40,624 nt of DNA from an uncultured Oscillospiraceae bacterium. Its GTDB lineage: Bacteria; Bacillota; Clostridia; Oscillospirales; Oscillospiraceae. The position numbers were made by a program, and so were the translations under genes. Positions 1 to 7,443 of the stretch are shown here, one piece after another (position 1 is the stretch's first letter; every line of letters begins with the position of its first letter). The notes under the pieces were generated by a model. That model saw only the letters and a list, made by a program, of their open reading frames with translations. It was not told where the DNA came from and ran no database searches. The stretch spans positions 1-40,624 of the forward strand of contig CAJFVK010000005.1 in NCBI GenBank assembly GCA_904420435.1, written 5' to 3'.

Positions 1-1
1 C

Positions 2-829
2 CGCCACGAGATGTCCGGCGCCCTCCACGGACTGTTCCGGGTCCGCTGCTTCACCCAGGACGACGCCCACATCTTCATGACCCCGGACCAGCTGAAGGAT
101 GTGATCCAGGAAACCGTCCGCCTCTTTGACGAGATCTACTCCACCTTCGGCCTCACCTACCAGATCGAGCTGAGCACCATGCCCGAGGACCACATCGGCA
201 CCGTGGAGGAGTGGGAGCACAACCAGGAGATCCTGAAGGAGGCCATCACGGAGATGGGCAAGGACTTCGCCATCAACGAGGGCGACGGCGCCTTCTACGG
301 GCCCAAGCTGGACTTCCACCTGGCGGACTCCCTGGGCCGGACCTGGCAGTGCGGCACCATCCAGCTGGACAGCCAGATGCCTGAGCGCTTTGAGCTGGAG
401 TACACCGGCGAGGACGGGGAGAAGCACCGCCCCGTCATGATCCACCGGGCCCTGCTGGGCTCCATCGAGCGGTTCCTCGGCGTCATCACCGAGCACTTCG
501 CCGGCGCCTTCCCCGCCTGGCTGAGCCCCGTGCAGGTGAAGGTGCTGCCCGTCACCGACCGGGCCGCCGGGTACGCTGACAGCGTGGCCAAGAGCCTGGA
601 CAGCCAGGGCTTCCGGGTGGAGGTGGACCACCGCAGCGAGAAGATCGGCAAGAAGATCCGGGAGGCCACCCTGGAGAAGGTGCCCTATATGCTGGTGGTG
701 GGGGACCGGGACATGGAGAACGGCACCGTCTCCCCCCGGCACCGCACCGGCGAGGACCTGGGGGCCATGTCCCAGGAGGCCTTTGCCGCCCTCCTCAAGG
801 AGGAAGTGGACACCAAGGCCATCAAGTAA
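2..829 (+). CDS. thrS: Threonine--tRNA ligase, C-terminal part (5' end outside window)
   Basis: Charges tRNA-Thr with threonine in the cytoplasm. The reading frame is open to the left edge: the bases before the first ATG encode RHE, giving RHEMSG...FRVR, the class II synthetase motif 2 arginine region, so the ATG at 11 is internal. About 275 codons remain, covering most of the catalytic core (motif 3 near GSIERFLGVITEH) and the anticodon-binding domain (from about LSPVQVKVLPVTD to the end). The full protein is normally about 640 residues, so more than half is missing to the left. A strong terminator follows directly. Any T-box leader would lie outside the window. Confidence 0.97.
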   Translation, partial: RHEMSGALHGLFRVRCFTQDDAHIFMTPDQLKDVIQETVRLFDEIYSTFGLTYQIELSTMPEDHIGTVEEWEHNQEILKEAITEMGKDFAINEGDGAFYGPKLDFHLADSLGRTWQCGTIQLDSQMPERFELEYTGEDGEKHRPVMIHRALLGSIERFLGVITEHFAGAFPAWLSPVQVKVLPVTDRAAGYADSVAKSLDSQGFRVEVDHRSEKIGKKIREATLEKVPYMLVVGDRDMENGTVSPRHRTGEDLGAMSQEAFAALLKEEVDTKAIK

Positions 830-841
830 AGAGAGCGTGCC

Positions 842-874
842 AAGGGCCGCCGGAACCTCCGGCGGCCCTTTTTT
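842..874 (+). terminator. Rho-independent terminator of thrS
   Basis: Perfect 13-bp stem (AAGGGCCGCCGGA with its complement), 3-nt loop, followed by a run of six T. It lies 12 nt after the thrS stop codon. Confidence 0.9.
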
Positions 875-1006
875 CACGCCCCGACCCGGGGAGAGAGGCG
901 AAAAAACAAATACAAACAGGAATTTTGGAGAGATAGTATACAATTTGTAGCGGACCGGCACTGGAAAAGCTCCCGGCGCATATCCTGAGCAACAGGAGGT
1001 GTCCCT

Positions 1007-1744
1007 ATGCCCAGAATCTATCTCAGCCCCTCCACCCAGGAGGGGAATCTCTACGTCACCGGCAGCGGCAGCGAGGAGTACAGTATGAACCTGCTGGCGG
1101 ACGCCATGGTGCCCTACCTGCTGTCCAACGGCATCCAGTACACCCGGAACACCCCGGACATGACCGCCGGCAGCTCCATCCGCCAGGCCAACCAGGGGAC
1201 CTACGACTTCTACCTGGCCCTCCACTCCAACGGCGCGCCGTCGGACCGGTACGGCCAGGTCCGGGGCGTCATCGCCTTCTACTACCCCACCAGCGTCAAC
1301 GGAAAGCGGGCGGCGGAGATCTTCGCCAAAAATCTGAAGACCATCTACCCCCTGCCGGAGCTGGTGACCACCCAGTCCACCACCAGCCTGGGGGAGGTCC
1401 GGGATCCCAAGGCGCCCTCCGTGCTCCTGGAGCTGGGCTACCACGACAACCCCAGCGACGCCCGCTGGATGGAGAACAATCGCGGCACCATCGCCCAGAA
1501 CCTGGTGCTGAGCCTGACGGAGTACTTCGGCCTGCCCTTCATCTGGCCCATCACCCCCTACGACGCCCGGGTGAGCGTCAGCAGCGGCACCCTGAACCTG
1601 CGGGATTACCCCAGCCAGAGCGCCCGGGTGATCGCTAATATGCCGGGCGGCGCCGCCGTCCGGGTCTACGGCACCTGGCAGGGCTGGGCCGTGGTCCACT
1701 ACGGGGACCTGGTGGGCTACGCGGCCATGCAGTACCTGCGCTAG
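1007..1744 (+). CDS. N-acetylmuramoyl-L-alanine amidase (Amidase_3 fold) with C-terminal SH3-like domain
   Basis: Predicted peptidoglycan amidase that cuts between muramic acid and the stem peptide. 245 residues. The N-terminal two thirds carries Amidase_3 features: LSPSTQEGNLY at the first strand, SEEYSMN with the likely metal-binding Glu, LALHSNG with the zinc His, and LLELGYHDN with the catalytic Glu. The last 60 residues (VSSGTLNLRDYPSQSARV to the end) form a bacterial SH3 domain expected to bind cell wall. No signal peptide is visible, as in many clostridial and phage-type amidases of this subgroup. The usual first zinc His (GHGG-like) is absent and a Gln stands near that place. AGGAGGT lies 7 nt before the ATG. 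It appears to be a single-gene unit. Confidence 0.85.
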   Translation: MPRIYLSPSTQEGNLYVTGSGSEEYSMNLLADAMVPYLLSNGIQYTRNTPDMTAGSSIRQANQGTYDFYLALHSNGAPSDRYGQVRGVIAFYYPTSVNGKRAAEIFAKNLKTIYPLPELVTTQSTTSLGEVRDPKAPSVLLELGYHDNPSDARWMENNRGTIAQNLVLSLTEYFGLPFIWPITPYDARVSVSSGTLNLRDYPSQSARVIANMPGGAAVRVYGTWQGWAVVHYGDLVGYAAMQYLR

Positions 1745-1763
1745 GCTGGCGAGGACAGAAGCG

Positions 1764-1798
1764 AAACCGCGGGGACGCCTTGGCGCTGCCCGCGGTTT
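1764..1798 (+). terminator. Hairpin after amidase gene, possible terminator
   Basis: AAACCGCGGG pairs with CCCGCGGTTT across a 15-nt loop. Only a short T run follows, so it is a weak terminator at best. The -35 of the next promoter lies inside the loop. Confidence 0.4.
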
Positions 1799-1808
1799 GT
1801 GCTATGCT
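1780..1808 (+). promoter_or_regulatory. Sigma-A type promoter of the ECF sigma operon
   Basis: TTGGCG, 17-bp spacer, TATGCT, with TGC directly before the -10 (extended -10). It lies about 50 bp before the sigma factor start. Confidence 0.5.
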
Positions 1809-1860
1809 GAAAAAAGGACAAGCCGGGTGCAGCATTTCGGCCCCCGGCGGGGTGTTATAG

Positions 1861-2355
1861 GTGAAAGGGGGGAGGAGCTTGCCGGTATCAGCCGGCGGCG
1901 GCCGGGAGGAGGAGATCCGCCGGTATGCCGCCATGGTTTACCGCCTGGCCCTGGCCAGGGCGGGAAACTCCGCTGATGCGGAGGATATTTTTCAGGAGGT
2001 GTTTCTCCGGTATGTGAGCAAGGCTCCCGCCTTCACATCCGAGGAGCACCGGAAGGCCTGGCTGCTGCGGGTGACGGTCAACTGCGCCAGGAAGCTCCAC
2101 GCCGCCCCCTGGCGGCGGCTGACGGAGCCCCTGAGCGACCTGCTGGCGGCGCCGGAGCCGGAGGAGAGCGGCCTGTGGGACGCCCTCCAGCGCCTCCGGC
2201 CGGAGGACCGGACGGTACTGCACCTCTACTACTACGAGGAGCTGTCCACCGGGGAGATCGCCCGGCTGCTGGGGTGCCGGCCGGGGACGGTCCGCTCCCG
2301 GCTGACCCGGGCCAGGGAGCGGCTGCGGGAACAATACAAGGAGGATTTGCCATGA
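1861..2355 (+). CDS. ECF-type RNA polymerase sigma factor (sigma-70 family)
   Basis: Alternative sigma factor that directs RNA polymerase to a small stress or envelope regulon. About 164 residues. Region 2 covers roughly residues 20-85 (NSADAEDIFQEVFLRYV is the core-binding and -10 recognition helix). Region 4 is at about 105-155, with LHLYYYEELSTGEIA and the helix-turn-helix GCRPGTVRSRLTRARERL. The start is uncertain: GTG 1861 has a weak ribosome site, and TTG 1879 has GGAGG only 3 nt upstream. The stop overlaps the next start (ATGA), which is typical of a sigma/anti-sigma pair. The next gene is frameshifted, so control of this sigma factor may be altered. Confidence 0.85.
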   Translation: MKGGRSLPVSAGGGREEEIRRYAAMVYRLALARAGNSADAEDIFQEVFLRYVSKAPAFTSEEHRKAWLLRVTVNCARKLHAAPWRRLTEPLSDLLAAPEPEESGLWDALQRLRPEDRTVLHLYYYEELSTGEIARLLGCRPGTVRSRLTRARERLREQYKEDLP

Positions 2356-2525
2356 GCATGATGAAGGAGCAGTATCGAAGCCTGATGGACCGGCTGGAGC
2401 CGCCGGCGGCGCTGGTGGAGAAGGCTGTGGGGGAAGGGAAAGGCCGGAGGCGGCCGAAGCGGGCGGTCCGGGCCGCCGCGGCCTTAGCCGCGGCCCTGTG
2501 CCTGTGCTTGGGAGCTACCAGGTGA
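2352..2525 (+). pseudogene. N-terminal part of a frameshifted anti-sigma-factor-like gene
   Basis: Starts ATGA-overlapped with the sigma gene and encodes 57 residues: a short cytoplasmic segment (MSMMKEQYRSLMDRL), a basic stretch (RRRPKRAVR) and the start of a hydrophobic helix (AAAALAAALCLCLG) before a TGA. The ORF from 2498 in the -1 frame continues with SYQVSPSLAQLF and a long extracytoplasmic-type domain. Together the two parts make the normal architecture of a clostridial anti-sigma protein: short cytoplasmic N-terminus, one membrane helix, DUF4179-like ectodomain. One indel between about 2495 and 2525 separates them. It may be a true mutation, a sequencing error or, less likely, recoding. 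Confidence 0.7.
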
Positions 2526-3343
2526 GCCCGTCCCTGGCCCAGCTGTTTGTGCCGGTGGAGCGCAGCTGCGTCAGCAGCGGCATTGAGATGGAGCTGGTGT
2601 CCGCCCGGCTCCAGGGGGACACGGCCCAGTTCTACATCGCCCTCCGGGATCTGGAGGGCGGGGCCCTGGATGAGAGCGCGGACCTCTACGACAGCTATAC
2701 GATCCTGCGGCCCTTCGACAGCACGGGGACCTGCCAGCGGGTGGACTGGGACGGGGAGAGCCGTACAGCGGTGTTCCTTGTCACCCTCCAGACCATGGAC
2801 GGCAGCCCCATCCCCGGCGGGAAGGTGACCTTCCGGGTGGGGCAGGTGCTGTCAGGGCAGCGGACCTACACCGGCATCTCCATCCCGGCAGATCTGAGCA
2901 CAGTGGGGCCGGCGGAAACGGAGGAGCGGACCTGCCTGGGGGGCGGCGGCACGGCCTACGGGACCTATGTGACCGGGGACACGGCCCGGGTGCTGGTGCC
3001 TGGCCCAGCCATGGAGGGCTTCCCGGTGGAGGGGATGGACCTGACCGGCATCGGCTACGCGGACGGCCTGCTCCACATCCAGACGGCGGAGGCAGATCCC
3101 CTCTCCGGGGACAGCCACGGCTTCTTCTGGCTGGAAACGGCGGACGGGGAGCGGATCGATTCCCTCTATAACGTCTATACCACCAACGGCCTGGAGGGGG
3201 AGAGCCGGGTGGACTGGATGGACCAGGTCTTTGACGTGGACCCGGCGGCCCTGGCCGGCTGCACCCTGCGGGGGACCTTTACCGCCGGCGGCACGGTGAC
3301 CGGTGGGGACTGGGAGATCACCTTTCCGGCGGAGAACAACTGA
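2498..3343 (+). CDS. DUF4179-like ectodomain ORF, downstream part of the frameshifted anti-sigma-like gene
   Basis: 281-residue ORF opening at a GTG without any ribosome site, overlapping the end of the upstream fragment. The content is beta-rich and extracytoplasmic in style (IEMELVSARLQGDTAQFYIALRD, then GKVTFRVGQVLSG, then a second repeat-like domain ending in GGDWEITFPAENN). It lacks its own membrane anchor or signal peptide, which supports it being the C-terminal part of the gene that starts at 2352. Family knowledge: such ectodomains follow the single membrane helix of ECF anti-sigma factors and are thought to sense envelope signals. Expression as a separate protein is doubtful. Confidence 0.6.
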   Translation: MPVLGSYQVSPSLAQLFVPVERSCVSSGIEMELVSARLQGDTAQFYIALRDLEGGALDESADLYDSYTILRPFDSTGTCQRVDWDGESRTAVFLVTLQTMDGSPIPGGKVTFRVGQVLSGQRTYTGISIPADLSTVGPAETEERTCLGGGGTAYGTYVTGDTARVLVPGPAMEGFPVEGMDLTGIGYADGLLHIQTAEADPLSGDSHGFFWLETADGERIDSLYNVYTTNGLEGESRVDWMDQVFDVDPAALAGCTLRGTFTAGGTVTGGDWEITFPAENN

Positions 3344-3457
3344 CCCGCCTGCCGGGCTTGACAATATATATAATTGGCCGTAGGGCGGGTGGATTCCCCC
3401 GTTCCTGCGGCCTTTTTCCGCCGCCAAACTGAAATGAAACAAACGGAGGGAAATTCT

Positions 3458-4000
3458 ATGAGTGAAAAGATCTTGGCTCAGGGCAAACCGGTGGATCGGA
3501 AATCCGTCCTGCTCCGCTTCCTGGCGGTACCGGCGGTCCTGCTGGCAATCGTGGTCCTCTACTACGCGCTGGACATCAACGGCAGCCGCCATATCTCCAC
3601 CTACATGCCGTCTACCGCCTACACGGAGGGAAAGGTGATGACCTATGACCTGGCCTTTTCCCGCTACCTGGTTTCCGCCCTGCTGTTTGACACCAGCGCT
3701 GCGTCGATCTATATGTCCGTGGTCCTTTATCTGGGGCTGGCGGCCCTGGCCTGGGGCGTCTTCCAGCTGCTGAAATACCGGAGCATGGCCATCACCGTTA
3801 CCGAGGACCGGATCTTCGGCGTCACGGCCTTTGGCAAGCAGGTGGATCTCCCCGTCAGCGCGGTGATCTCCGTGTCCTCCGCGGGCAAGGGCGACCTCCT
3901 ATTGATGACGCCCGGCGGAAAAGTGCTGTTCGGCGGCTTCCAGAACCGGGATGAGCTTTTCCACGCCATCAGCGGCCTGCTGACGGCCAGGCAGAAATAG
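3458..4000 (+). CDS. Two-helix membrane protein with a possible PH-like C-terminal domain, function unknown
   Basis: 180 residues. The ORF track starts earlier, but ATG 3458 follows GGAGGG by 8 nt. Two membrane segments are visible: about residues 19-42 (LLRFLAVPAVLLAIVVLYYAL) and about 88-108 (SVVLYLGLAALAWGVFQLL). Between them is an extracytoplasmic loop of some 45 residues. The tail (SMAITVTEDRIFGVTAFGKQVDLPVSAVISVSS) has the beta pattern of bacterial PH-like domains (YdbS/bPH_2 type). I do not recognise a specific function. It ends at a strong terminator shared with the convergent flavoprotein gene. Its link to the sigma operon upstream is only proximity. Confidence 0.7.
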   Translation: MSEKILAQGKPVDRKSVLLRFLAVPAVLLAIVVLYYALDINGSRHISTYMPSTAYTEGKVMTYDLAFSRYLVSALLFDTSAASIYMSVVLYLGLAALAWGVFQLLKYRSMAITVTEDRIFGVTAFGKQVDLPVSAVISVSSAGKGDLLLMTPGGKVLFGGFQNRDELFHAISGLLTARQK

Positions 4001-4016
4001 AGCCGGACAAACAGCG

Positions 4017-4054
4017 AGCCGGAGGAGGGGCGCGCCCCTCCTCCGGCTATTTTT
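4017..4054 (+). terminator. Strong terminator between convergent genes
   Basis: Self-complementary AGCCGGAGGAGGGGCG stem with its exact complement, then ATTTTT. It ends the forward gene at 4000 and may also serve the reverse flavoprotein gene ending at 4066. Confidence 0.85.
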
Positions 4055-4065
4055 GCGCGGATGGC

Positions 4066-4695
4066 TCAGCGGATGAAGTTGGTGCGGGCGGTCCGCTCCG
4101 CCTCGGGGGGCAGGATCCCCTGGGCCTTCCCCGCCTCAATGCACTTGAGGAGCCAGGCCAGGTTCCGGGCCCCGTTTCGCATGGTCTGGAGTCCCTCCTG
4201 GTCCTGGAGCACCTCCTCCGGGGTGTTGCCGTGGACCATGGGCCAGTAGGTGGAGGAGACCACCGGCATCTGGTTGATGGTCAGGTGCTTCATCACCGCG
4301 TCCAGAGAGGCGGTGGTGCCGGCCCGCCGGGCGCTGACCACCACGAAGCCGGGCTTGTGGGCGAACACGCTGCCGCCGGCGTAGAAGGCCCGGTCCAGGG
4401 CGGACAGCAGCCGCCCGCTGGGGTGGGCGTAGTAGACGGGGGTGCCGAAGATATAGCCGTCCGCCTCCGCGGCATGCTCAATGAGCTCGTTGACACAGTC
4501 GTCGGTGAAAACGCAGGCGTTTTTCTGCAGCCGGCCGCAGCCGCCGCAGGCGGTGCAGTCCCGGATGGGCTTGGTGCCCAGCTGGAAGATCTCGCAGAAG
4601 ATCCCCTCCGCCTCCAGCACCTTGGCCGCCTCCATCAGCGCCGTATAGGTGCAGCCGTTTTCGTGGCCGCTCCCGTTCACCAGCAGTACTTTCAT
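4066..4695 (-). CDS. Flavodoxin-fold NAD(P)H-dependent FMN reductase / iron-sulfur flavoprotein-like
   Basis: Predicted cytoplasmic redox flavoprotein of 209 residues. MKVLLVNGSGHENGCTYTAL is the flavodoxin-like phosphate-binding loop for FMN. CTACGGC...NACVFTDDC carries the cysteine cluster of the Isf/NADPH-dependent FMN reductase group that may hold a 4Fe-4S centre. FGTPVYYAHPSG is the second FMN loop. The start chosen is ATG 4695, because GGGAGGA precedes it by 6 nt; the longer MGGCI start of the ORF track overlaps that site. It is transcribed alone from an excellent promoter, divergent from the YihY-type gene. Substrate unknown. Confidence 0.85.
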   Translation of the reverse strand: MKVLLVNGSGHENGCTYTALMEAAKVLEAEGIFCEIFQLGTKPIRDCTACGGCGRLQKNACVFTDDCVNELIEHAAEADGYIFGTPVYYAHPSGRLLSALDRAFYAGGSVFAHKPGFVVVSARRAGTTASLDAVMKHLTINQMPVVSSTYWPMVHGNTPEEVLQDQEGLQTMRNGARNLAWLLKCIEAGKAQGILPPEAERTARTNFIR

Positions 4696-4745
4696 GATAC
4701 ATCCTCCCATTCTCGCAGTGCGGTATCTCTTTCAGTATAGCCCTT

Positions 4746-4774
4746 AGTATAGCAAGCCGTGACACAAATGTCAA
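4746..4774 (-). promoter_or_regulatory. Sigma-A promoter of the flavoprotein gene
   Basis: Reverse strand TTGACA, 17-bp spacer, TATACT, with TGC before the -10. Close to ideal consensus; about 50 bp before the ATG at 4695. Confidence 0.85.
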
Positions 4775-4792
4775 AGTGCCGGACAGTTTTTG

Positions 4793-4821
4793 TTGGTATT
4801 CCCGAAAAATTATGGTATACT
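4793..4821 (+). promoter_or_regulatory. Sigma-A promoter of the YihY-family gene
   Basis: TTGGTA, 17-bp spacer, TATACT with TGG before the -10. Divergent from, and only about 20 bp away from, the flavoprotein promoter. Confidence 0.75.
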
Positions 4822-4887
4822 ATAGTCTTATCCAGCGATTTTGAGCGGCCGGCGGAAGCGGCGCCGCCGGGAGGGGAGGGAAGCGCC

Positions 4888-5775
4888 ATGGAGAAGGAAC
4901 CGCACCGGCGGCTCCGGGACACCGGATTTTTCTGGATGGCGAACGGGCTGTTCCACCGCTACCACCACCACGACGTGGCCCAGCAGGGGGCGGCCCTGGC
5001 CTACTACGTGCTCTTCGCCCTGTTCCCCATCCTGGTTTTTGTCAGCTCCCTGCTGGGCATGCTGCATCTGAATGTGGAGGACACAGTGGAGCTGCTGGCC
5101 ACGGTCCTGCCCAGCGCGGTGGTGGAGCTGTGCCGGTCCTACCTATCCTACGCCACCGCCCCGTCCAACACGGCGGTGTTCTGGCTGTCCCTGATCTTTT
5201 CCATCTACTTCCCCATGCGGGCGGCCAACTGCCTCATGCGCAGTGTCCGCAGGGCCTATGGGGTCAAGCGGCCCACCAACCTGATCCGCTACTACGCAAG
5301 GCTTCTGCTGTTTACCGTGATTTTGATCCTGGTGATCATCCTCTCCCTGGTGCTGATCACCGTGGGCCAGCGGCTGCTGCTGTACCTGGCGGGGCACATT
5401 CATCGGATGGAGGGGATCATCCGCCTGTGGAACTACCTGCGCTTTGTGCTGCTGGCGGCCATCCTCTTCGCCACCCTGGGCCTGCTCTACGCCCTGTCCA
5501 ACGACGAGCGGCAGCAGGCGGGGGCCATCATCCCCGGGGCCCTGATAGCATTGACGGCCTGGATGGCCCTGTCTGTGGGCTTCTCCTTCTATGTGGAGAA
5601 TTTCGCGGACTACTCCCTGCTGTACGGGGCCCTGGGGACGGTGATCGTCCTGCTCATCTGGCTGTTTCTCAGCGCGGTGGCCCTGATTATGGGGGCGGAG
5701 TTCAACGGCCTGTGGCAGCTCTGGCGGGAGCGGCGGAACCTGCCCCCGTCCCAGCGGCCGGGAGGCCTGGAATAA
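4888..5775 (+). CDS. YihY/BrkB family inner membrane protein
   Basis: 295-residue integral membrane protein with about six helices. YHHHDVAQQGAALAYYVLFALFPILVF is the family's N-terminal signature, and the C-terminal part has SLLYGALGTVIVLLIWLFLSAVALIMGAEFN. The YihY/BrkB family (also called Rbn in older annotation) has no settled biochemical role, so no function is assigned. Start ATG 4888 follows GGAGGGGAGGG by 7 nt; the ORF track's longer start at 4759 lies upstream of the promoter and is not used. The aminopeptidase gene follows after 20 bp, so the two are probably co-transcribed. Confidence 0.88.
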   Translation: MEKEPHRRLRDTGFFWMANGLFHRYHHHDVAQQGAALAYYVLFALFPILVFVSSLLGMLHLNVEDTVELLATVLPSAVVELCRSYLSYATAPSNTAVFWLSLIFSIYFPMRAANCLMRSVRRAYGVKRPTNLIRYYARLLLFTVILILVIILSLVLITVGQRLLLYLAGHIHRMEGIIRLWNYLRFVLLAAILFATLGLLYALSNDERQQAGAIIPGALIALTAWMALSVGFSFYVENFADYSLLYGALGTVIVLLIWLFLSAVALIMGAEFNGLWQLWRERRNLPPSQRPGGLE

Positions 5776-5795
5776 GGAAAGGAGCGTTTGCGCGA

Positions 5796-7019
5796 ATGGA
5801 AGAAAAACTGCGGGAATATGCCGAGCTGCTGGTGCGGATCGGCGTCAATGTGCAGAAGGGGCAGAACCTGGTGATCTCCGCCCCGGTGGAGTGCGCCCAC
5901 TTTGCCCGGCTGTGCGCCCGGGCGGCCTATGCCGCCGGCTGCCGGGAGGTCATTATGAACTGGAGCGACGACCAGCTGACCAGGGAGAAGTACCTCCACG
6001 CCGCCGAGGACGTATTTGACACGGTGCCGGCCTGGACCGAGCGCTTCTACAACGACTATGCCCGGGAGGGGGCGGCCTACCTGGCCATCTCCGCCACGGA
6101 TCCGGAGAATCTGAAGGGGGTGGACGGGGACCGGATCGTCCGGAGCCAGCGGTCCCGGAGCCAGGCCCTGAAGGACTTCAACCGCCTGCAGATGGCCAAC
6201 GGCTTCCCCTGGTGCATTGCCTCCATCCCCATCCCGGCCTGGGCGGAGCGGGTATTCCCCGGCGGCGGGGCGGCGGTGGACCGGCTGTGGGAGGCCATCT
6301 TCCAGGCGGTCCGCATCACCGGGGACGGCGGCGCCGTGGACCGCTGGCACGCCCATCTCCGGATGCTGGAGGAGCGCAAGGACAAGCTCAACGCCCTGGG
6401 CCTGCGCTCCCTCCACTATACCAACAGCCTGGGCACCGACCTGACCATCCGTCTGCCGGAGCGGCACCTGTGGGCCGCCGGCAACGGTGTGACGGGAGGG
6501 GGCCAGCCCTTTGTGGCCAATATCCCCACCGAGGAGATCTTCACCGCCCCCCTCCGGGACGGGGTGGACGGGGTGGTCTACGCCTCCATGCCCCTGTGCC
6601 ACGACGGGAACGTGATCGAGGGCATCCGCTTTGTGGTGAAGGACGGGAAGATCGTGGAGGCCTCCGCCAGGACGGGGGAGGCAACCCTAAAGGCCGCCAT
6701 CTCCCTGGACGAGGGGGCCTCACGCTTCGGGGAGGTGGCCCTGGTGCCCTACGACAGCCCCATCTCCAACCAGAAGATCCTCTACTACAACACCCTCTTT
6801 GACGAGAACGCCTCCTGCCACCTGGCCTTCGGCGAGGCCTACAACGAGTGTGTGGAGGGGGGCGCGGACATGGACAAGGAGCAGCTGAAGGCCCTGGGCC
6901 TCAACGACTCCATCACCCACGTGGACTTCATGGTGGGCACCGCCGACCTGTCCATTGTGGGTACCGCCCGGGATGGCCGCCAGGTCCCCATCTTTCGGGA
7001 CGGGAACTTCGCCCTGTGA
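5796..7019 (+). CDS. M29 family aminopeptidase (thermophilic metallo-aminopeptidase type)
   Basis: Cytoplasmic two-metal aminopeptidase that removes N-terminal residues from peptides. 407 residues, the normal family length. Seen: N-terminal LREYAELLVRIGVNVQKGQNLVI, then the metal-site region NIPTEEIFTAP, FGEVALVPYDSPIS, CHLAFGEAY and ITHVDFMVGT. These match the Glu/His/Asp ligand segments of M29 enzymes (AmpS, AmpT, PepS). ATG 5796 was chosen; AGGAAAGGAG lies upstream with slightly long spacing. The ORF track's start at 5130 lies inside the preceding gene. A GC-rich hairpin without T run follows, and then the sdpRI control region. Confidence 0.9.
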   Translation: MEEKLREYAELLVRIGVNVQKGQNLVISAPVECAHFARLCARAAYAAGCREVIMNWSDDQLTREKYLHAAEDVFDTVPAWTERFYNDYAREGAAYLAISATDPENLKGVDGDRIVRSQRSRSQALKDFNRLQMANGFPWCIASIPIPAWAERVFPGGGAAVDRLWEAIFQAVRITGDGGAVDRWHAHLRMLEERKDKLNALGLRSLHYTNSLGTDLTIRLPERHLWAAGNGVTGGGQPFVANIPTEEIFTAPLRDGVDGVVYASMPLCHDGNVIEGIRFVVKDGKIVEASARTGEATLKAAISLDEGASRFGEVALVPYDSPISNQKILYYNTLFDENASCHLAFGEAYNECVEGGADMDKEQLKALGLNDSITHVDFMVGTADLSIVGTARDGRQVPIFRDGNFAL

Positions 7020-7033
7020 GGAATCGGAACAAT

Positions 7034-7059
7034 GGAGGGAGGGCTCCGGCCCTCCCTCC
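7034..7059 (+). terminator. GC-rich hairpin after aminopeptidase gene
   Basis: Perfect 11-bp stem GGAGGGAGGGC with its complement and a 4-nt loop. There is no clear T run, so it is a weak or Rho-assisted terminator. Confidence 0.45.
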
Positions 7060-7072
7060 GCTGCTTCCAAAT

Positions 7073-7092
7073 ATTTAGATGATTTTCTAAAT
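7073..7092. promoter_or_regulatory. Upstream operator of the sdpRI promoter (probable SdpR site 1)
   Basis: Perfect inverted repeat ATTTAGA-N6-TCTAAAT just upstream of the -35. Identical half-sites recur at 7129-7148. Confidence 0.75.
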
Positions 7093-7097
7093 AATGC

Positions 7098-7126
7098 TTG
7101 ACAAGTGAGCGGCACTGTGATATCTA
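7098..7126 (+). promoter_or_regulatory. Sigma-A promoter of sdpR-sdpI
   Basis: TTGACA, 17-bp spacer, TATCTA with TGA before the -10. It lies between two identical operators, and the expected start point (about 7133) falls inside the second. Confidence 0.8.
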
Positions 7127-7128
7127 TT

Positions 7129-7148
7129 ATTTAGATCAATTTCTAAAT
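7129..7148. promoter_or_regulatory. Downstream operator of the sdpRI promoter (probable SdpR site 2)
   Basis: Second perfect ATTTAGA-N6-TCTAAAT, 56 bp from the first, covering the predicted transcription start. Binding here would block initiation. Confidence 0.75.
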
Positions 7149-7164
7149 GAAGGGGGCGTGGGAC

Positions 7165-7443
7165 ATGGGGTTCCAGGAGACCTTCAAGGCCCTCAGCGAC
7201 CCCACCCGGCGGGAGATCCTGAACCTCCTCCGGGAGGGGGCCAAGACCGCCGGGGAGATCGGCGACCACTTCCCCATGACCGGGGCCACCGTTTCCCACC
7301 ACCTGTCGGTGCTGCGGGACGCGGGGCTGATCAGCGACGACAAGCGGGGGAAGTATATCTACTACGAGCTGAATCTGTCCGTGCTGGACGAGATCACCGG
7401 CTGGATTGCCGGGCTGAAAGGAGAGCGTTCCGATGAAAAGTAG
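7165..7443 (+). CDS. sdpR: ArsR-family autorepressor, SdpR type
   Basis: 92-residue winged-helix repressor. FKALSDPTRREILNLL is the ArsR/SdpR N-terminal signature, ATVSHHLSVLRDAGLI the recognition helix region and KRGKYIYYELN the wing. In Bacillus subtilis SdpR represses its own operon with the immunity/sensor protein SdpI. ATG 7165 was chosen over the ORF track's 7147: AAGGGGG lies 9 nt upstream, MGFQETFKALS matches the family N-terminus, and 7147 falls in the operator with no ribosome site. No metal-binding cysteines are seen, which argues against an ArsR-type metal sensor. It overlaps sdpI by 11 nt, so the two are probably translationally coupled. Confidence 0.88.
   Translation: MGFQETFKALSDPTRREILNLLREGAKTAGEIGDHFPMTGATVSHHLSVLRDAGLISDDKRGKYIYYELNLSVLDEITGWIAGLKGERSDEK

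Noticed and set aside
2495-2525. Programmed ribosomal frameshift in the anti-sigma-like gene
   Set aside because: No X-XXY-YYZ slippery heptamer and no clear stimulatory hairpin; mutation or sequence error is simpler.
3358-3374. TTGACA and TATAAT close together before the two-helix membrane protein gene
   Set aside because: They are only 5 bp apart, so they cannot form one sigma-A promoter. A TTGACA-17-TAGGGC reading has a poor -10. A promoter is likely nearby but I cannot fix it.
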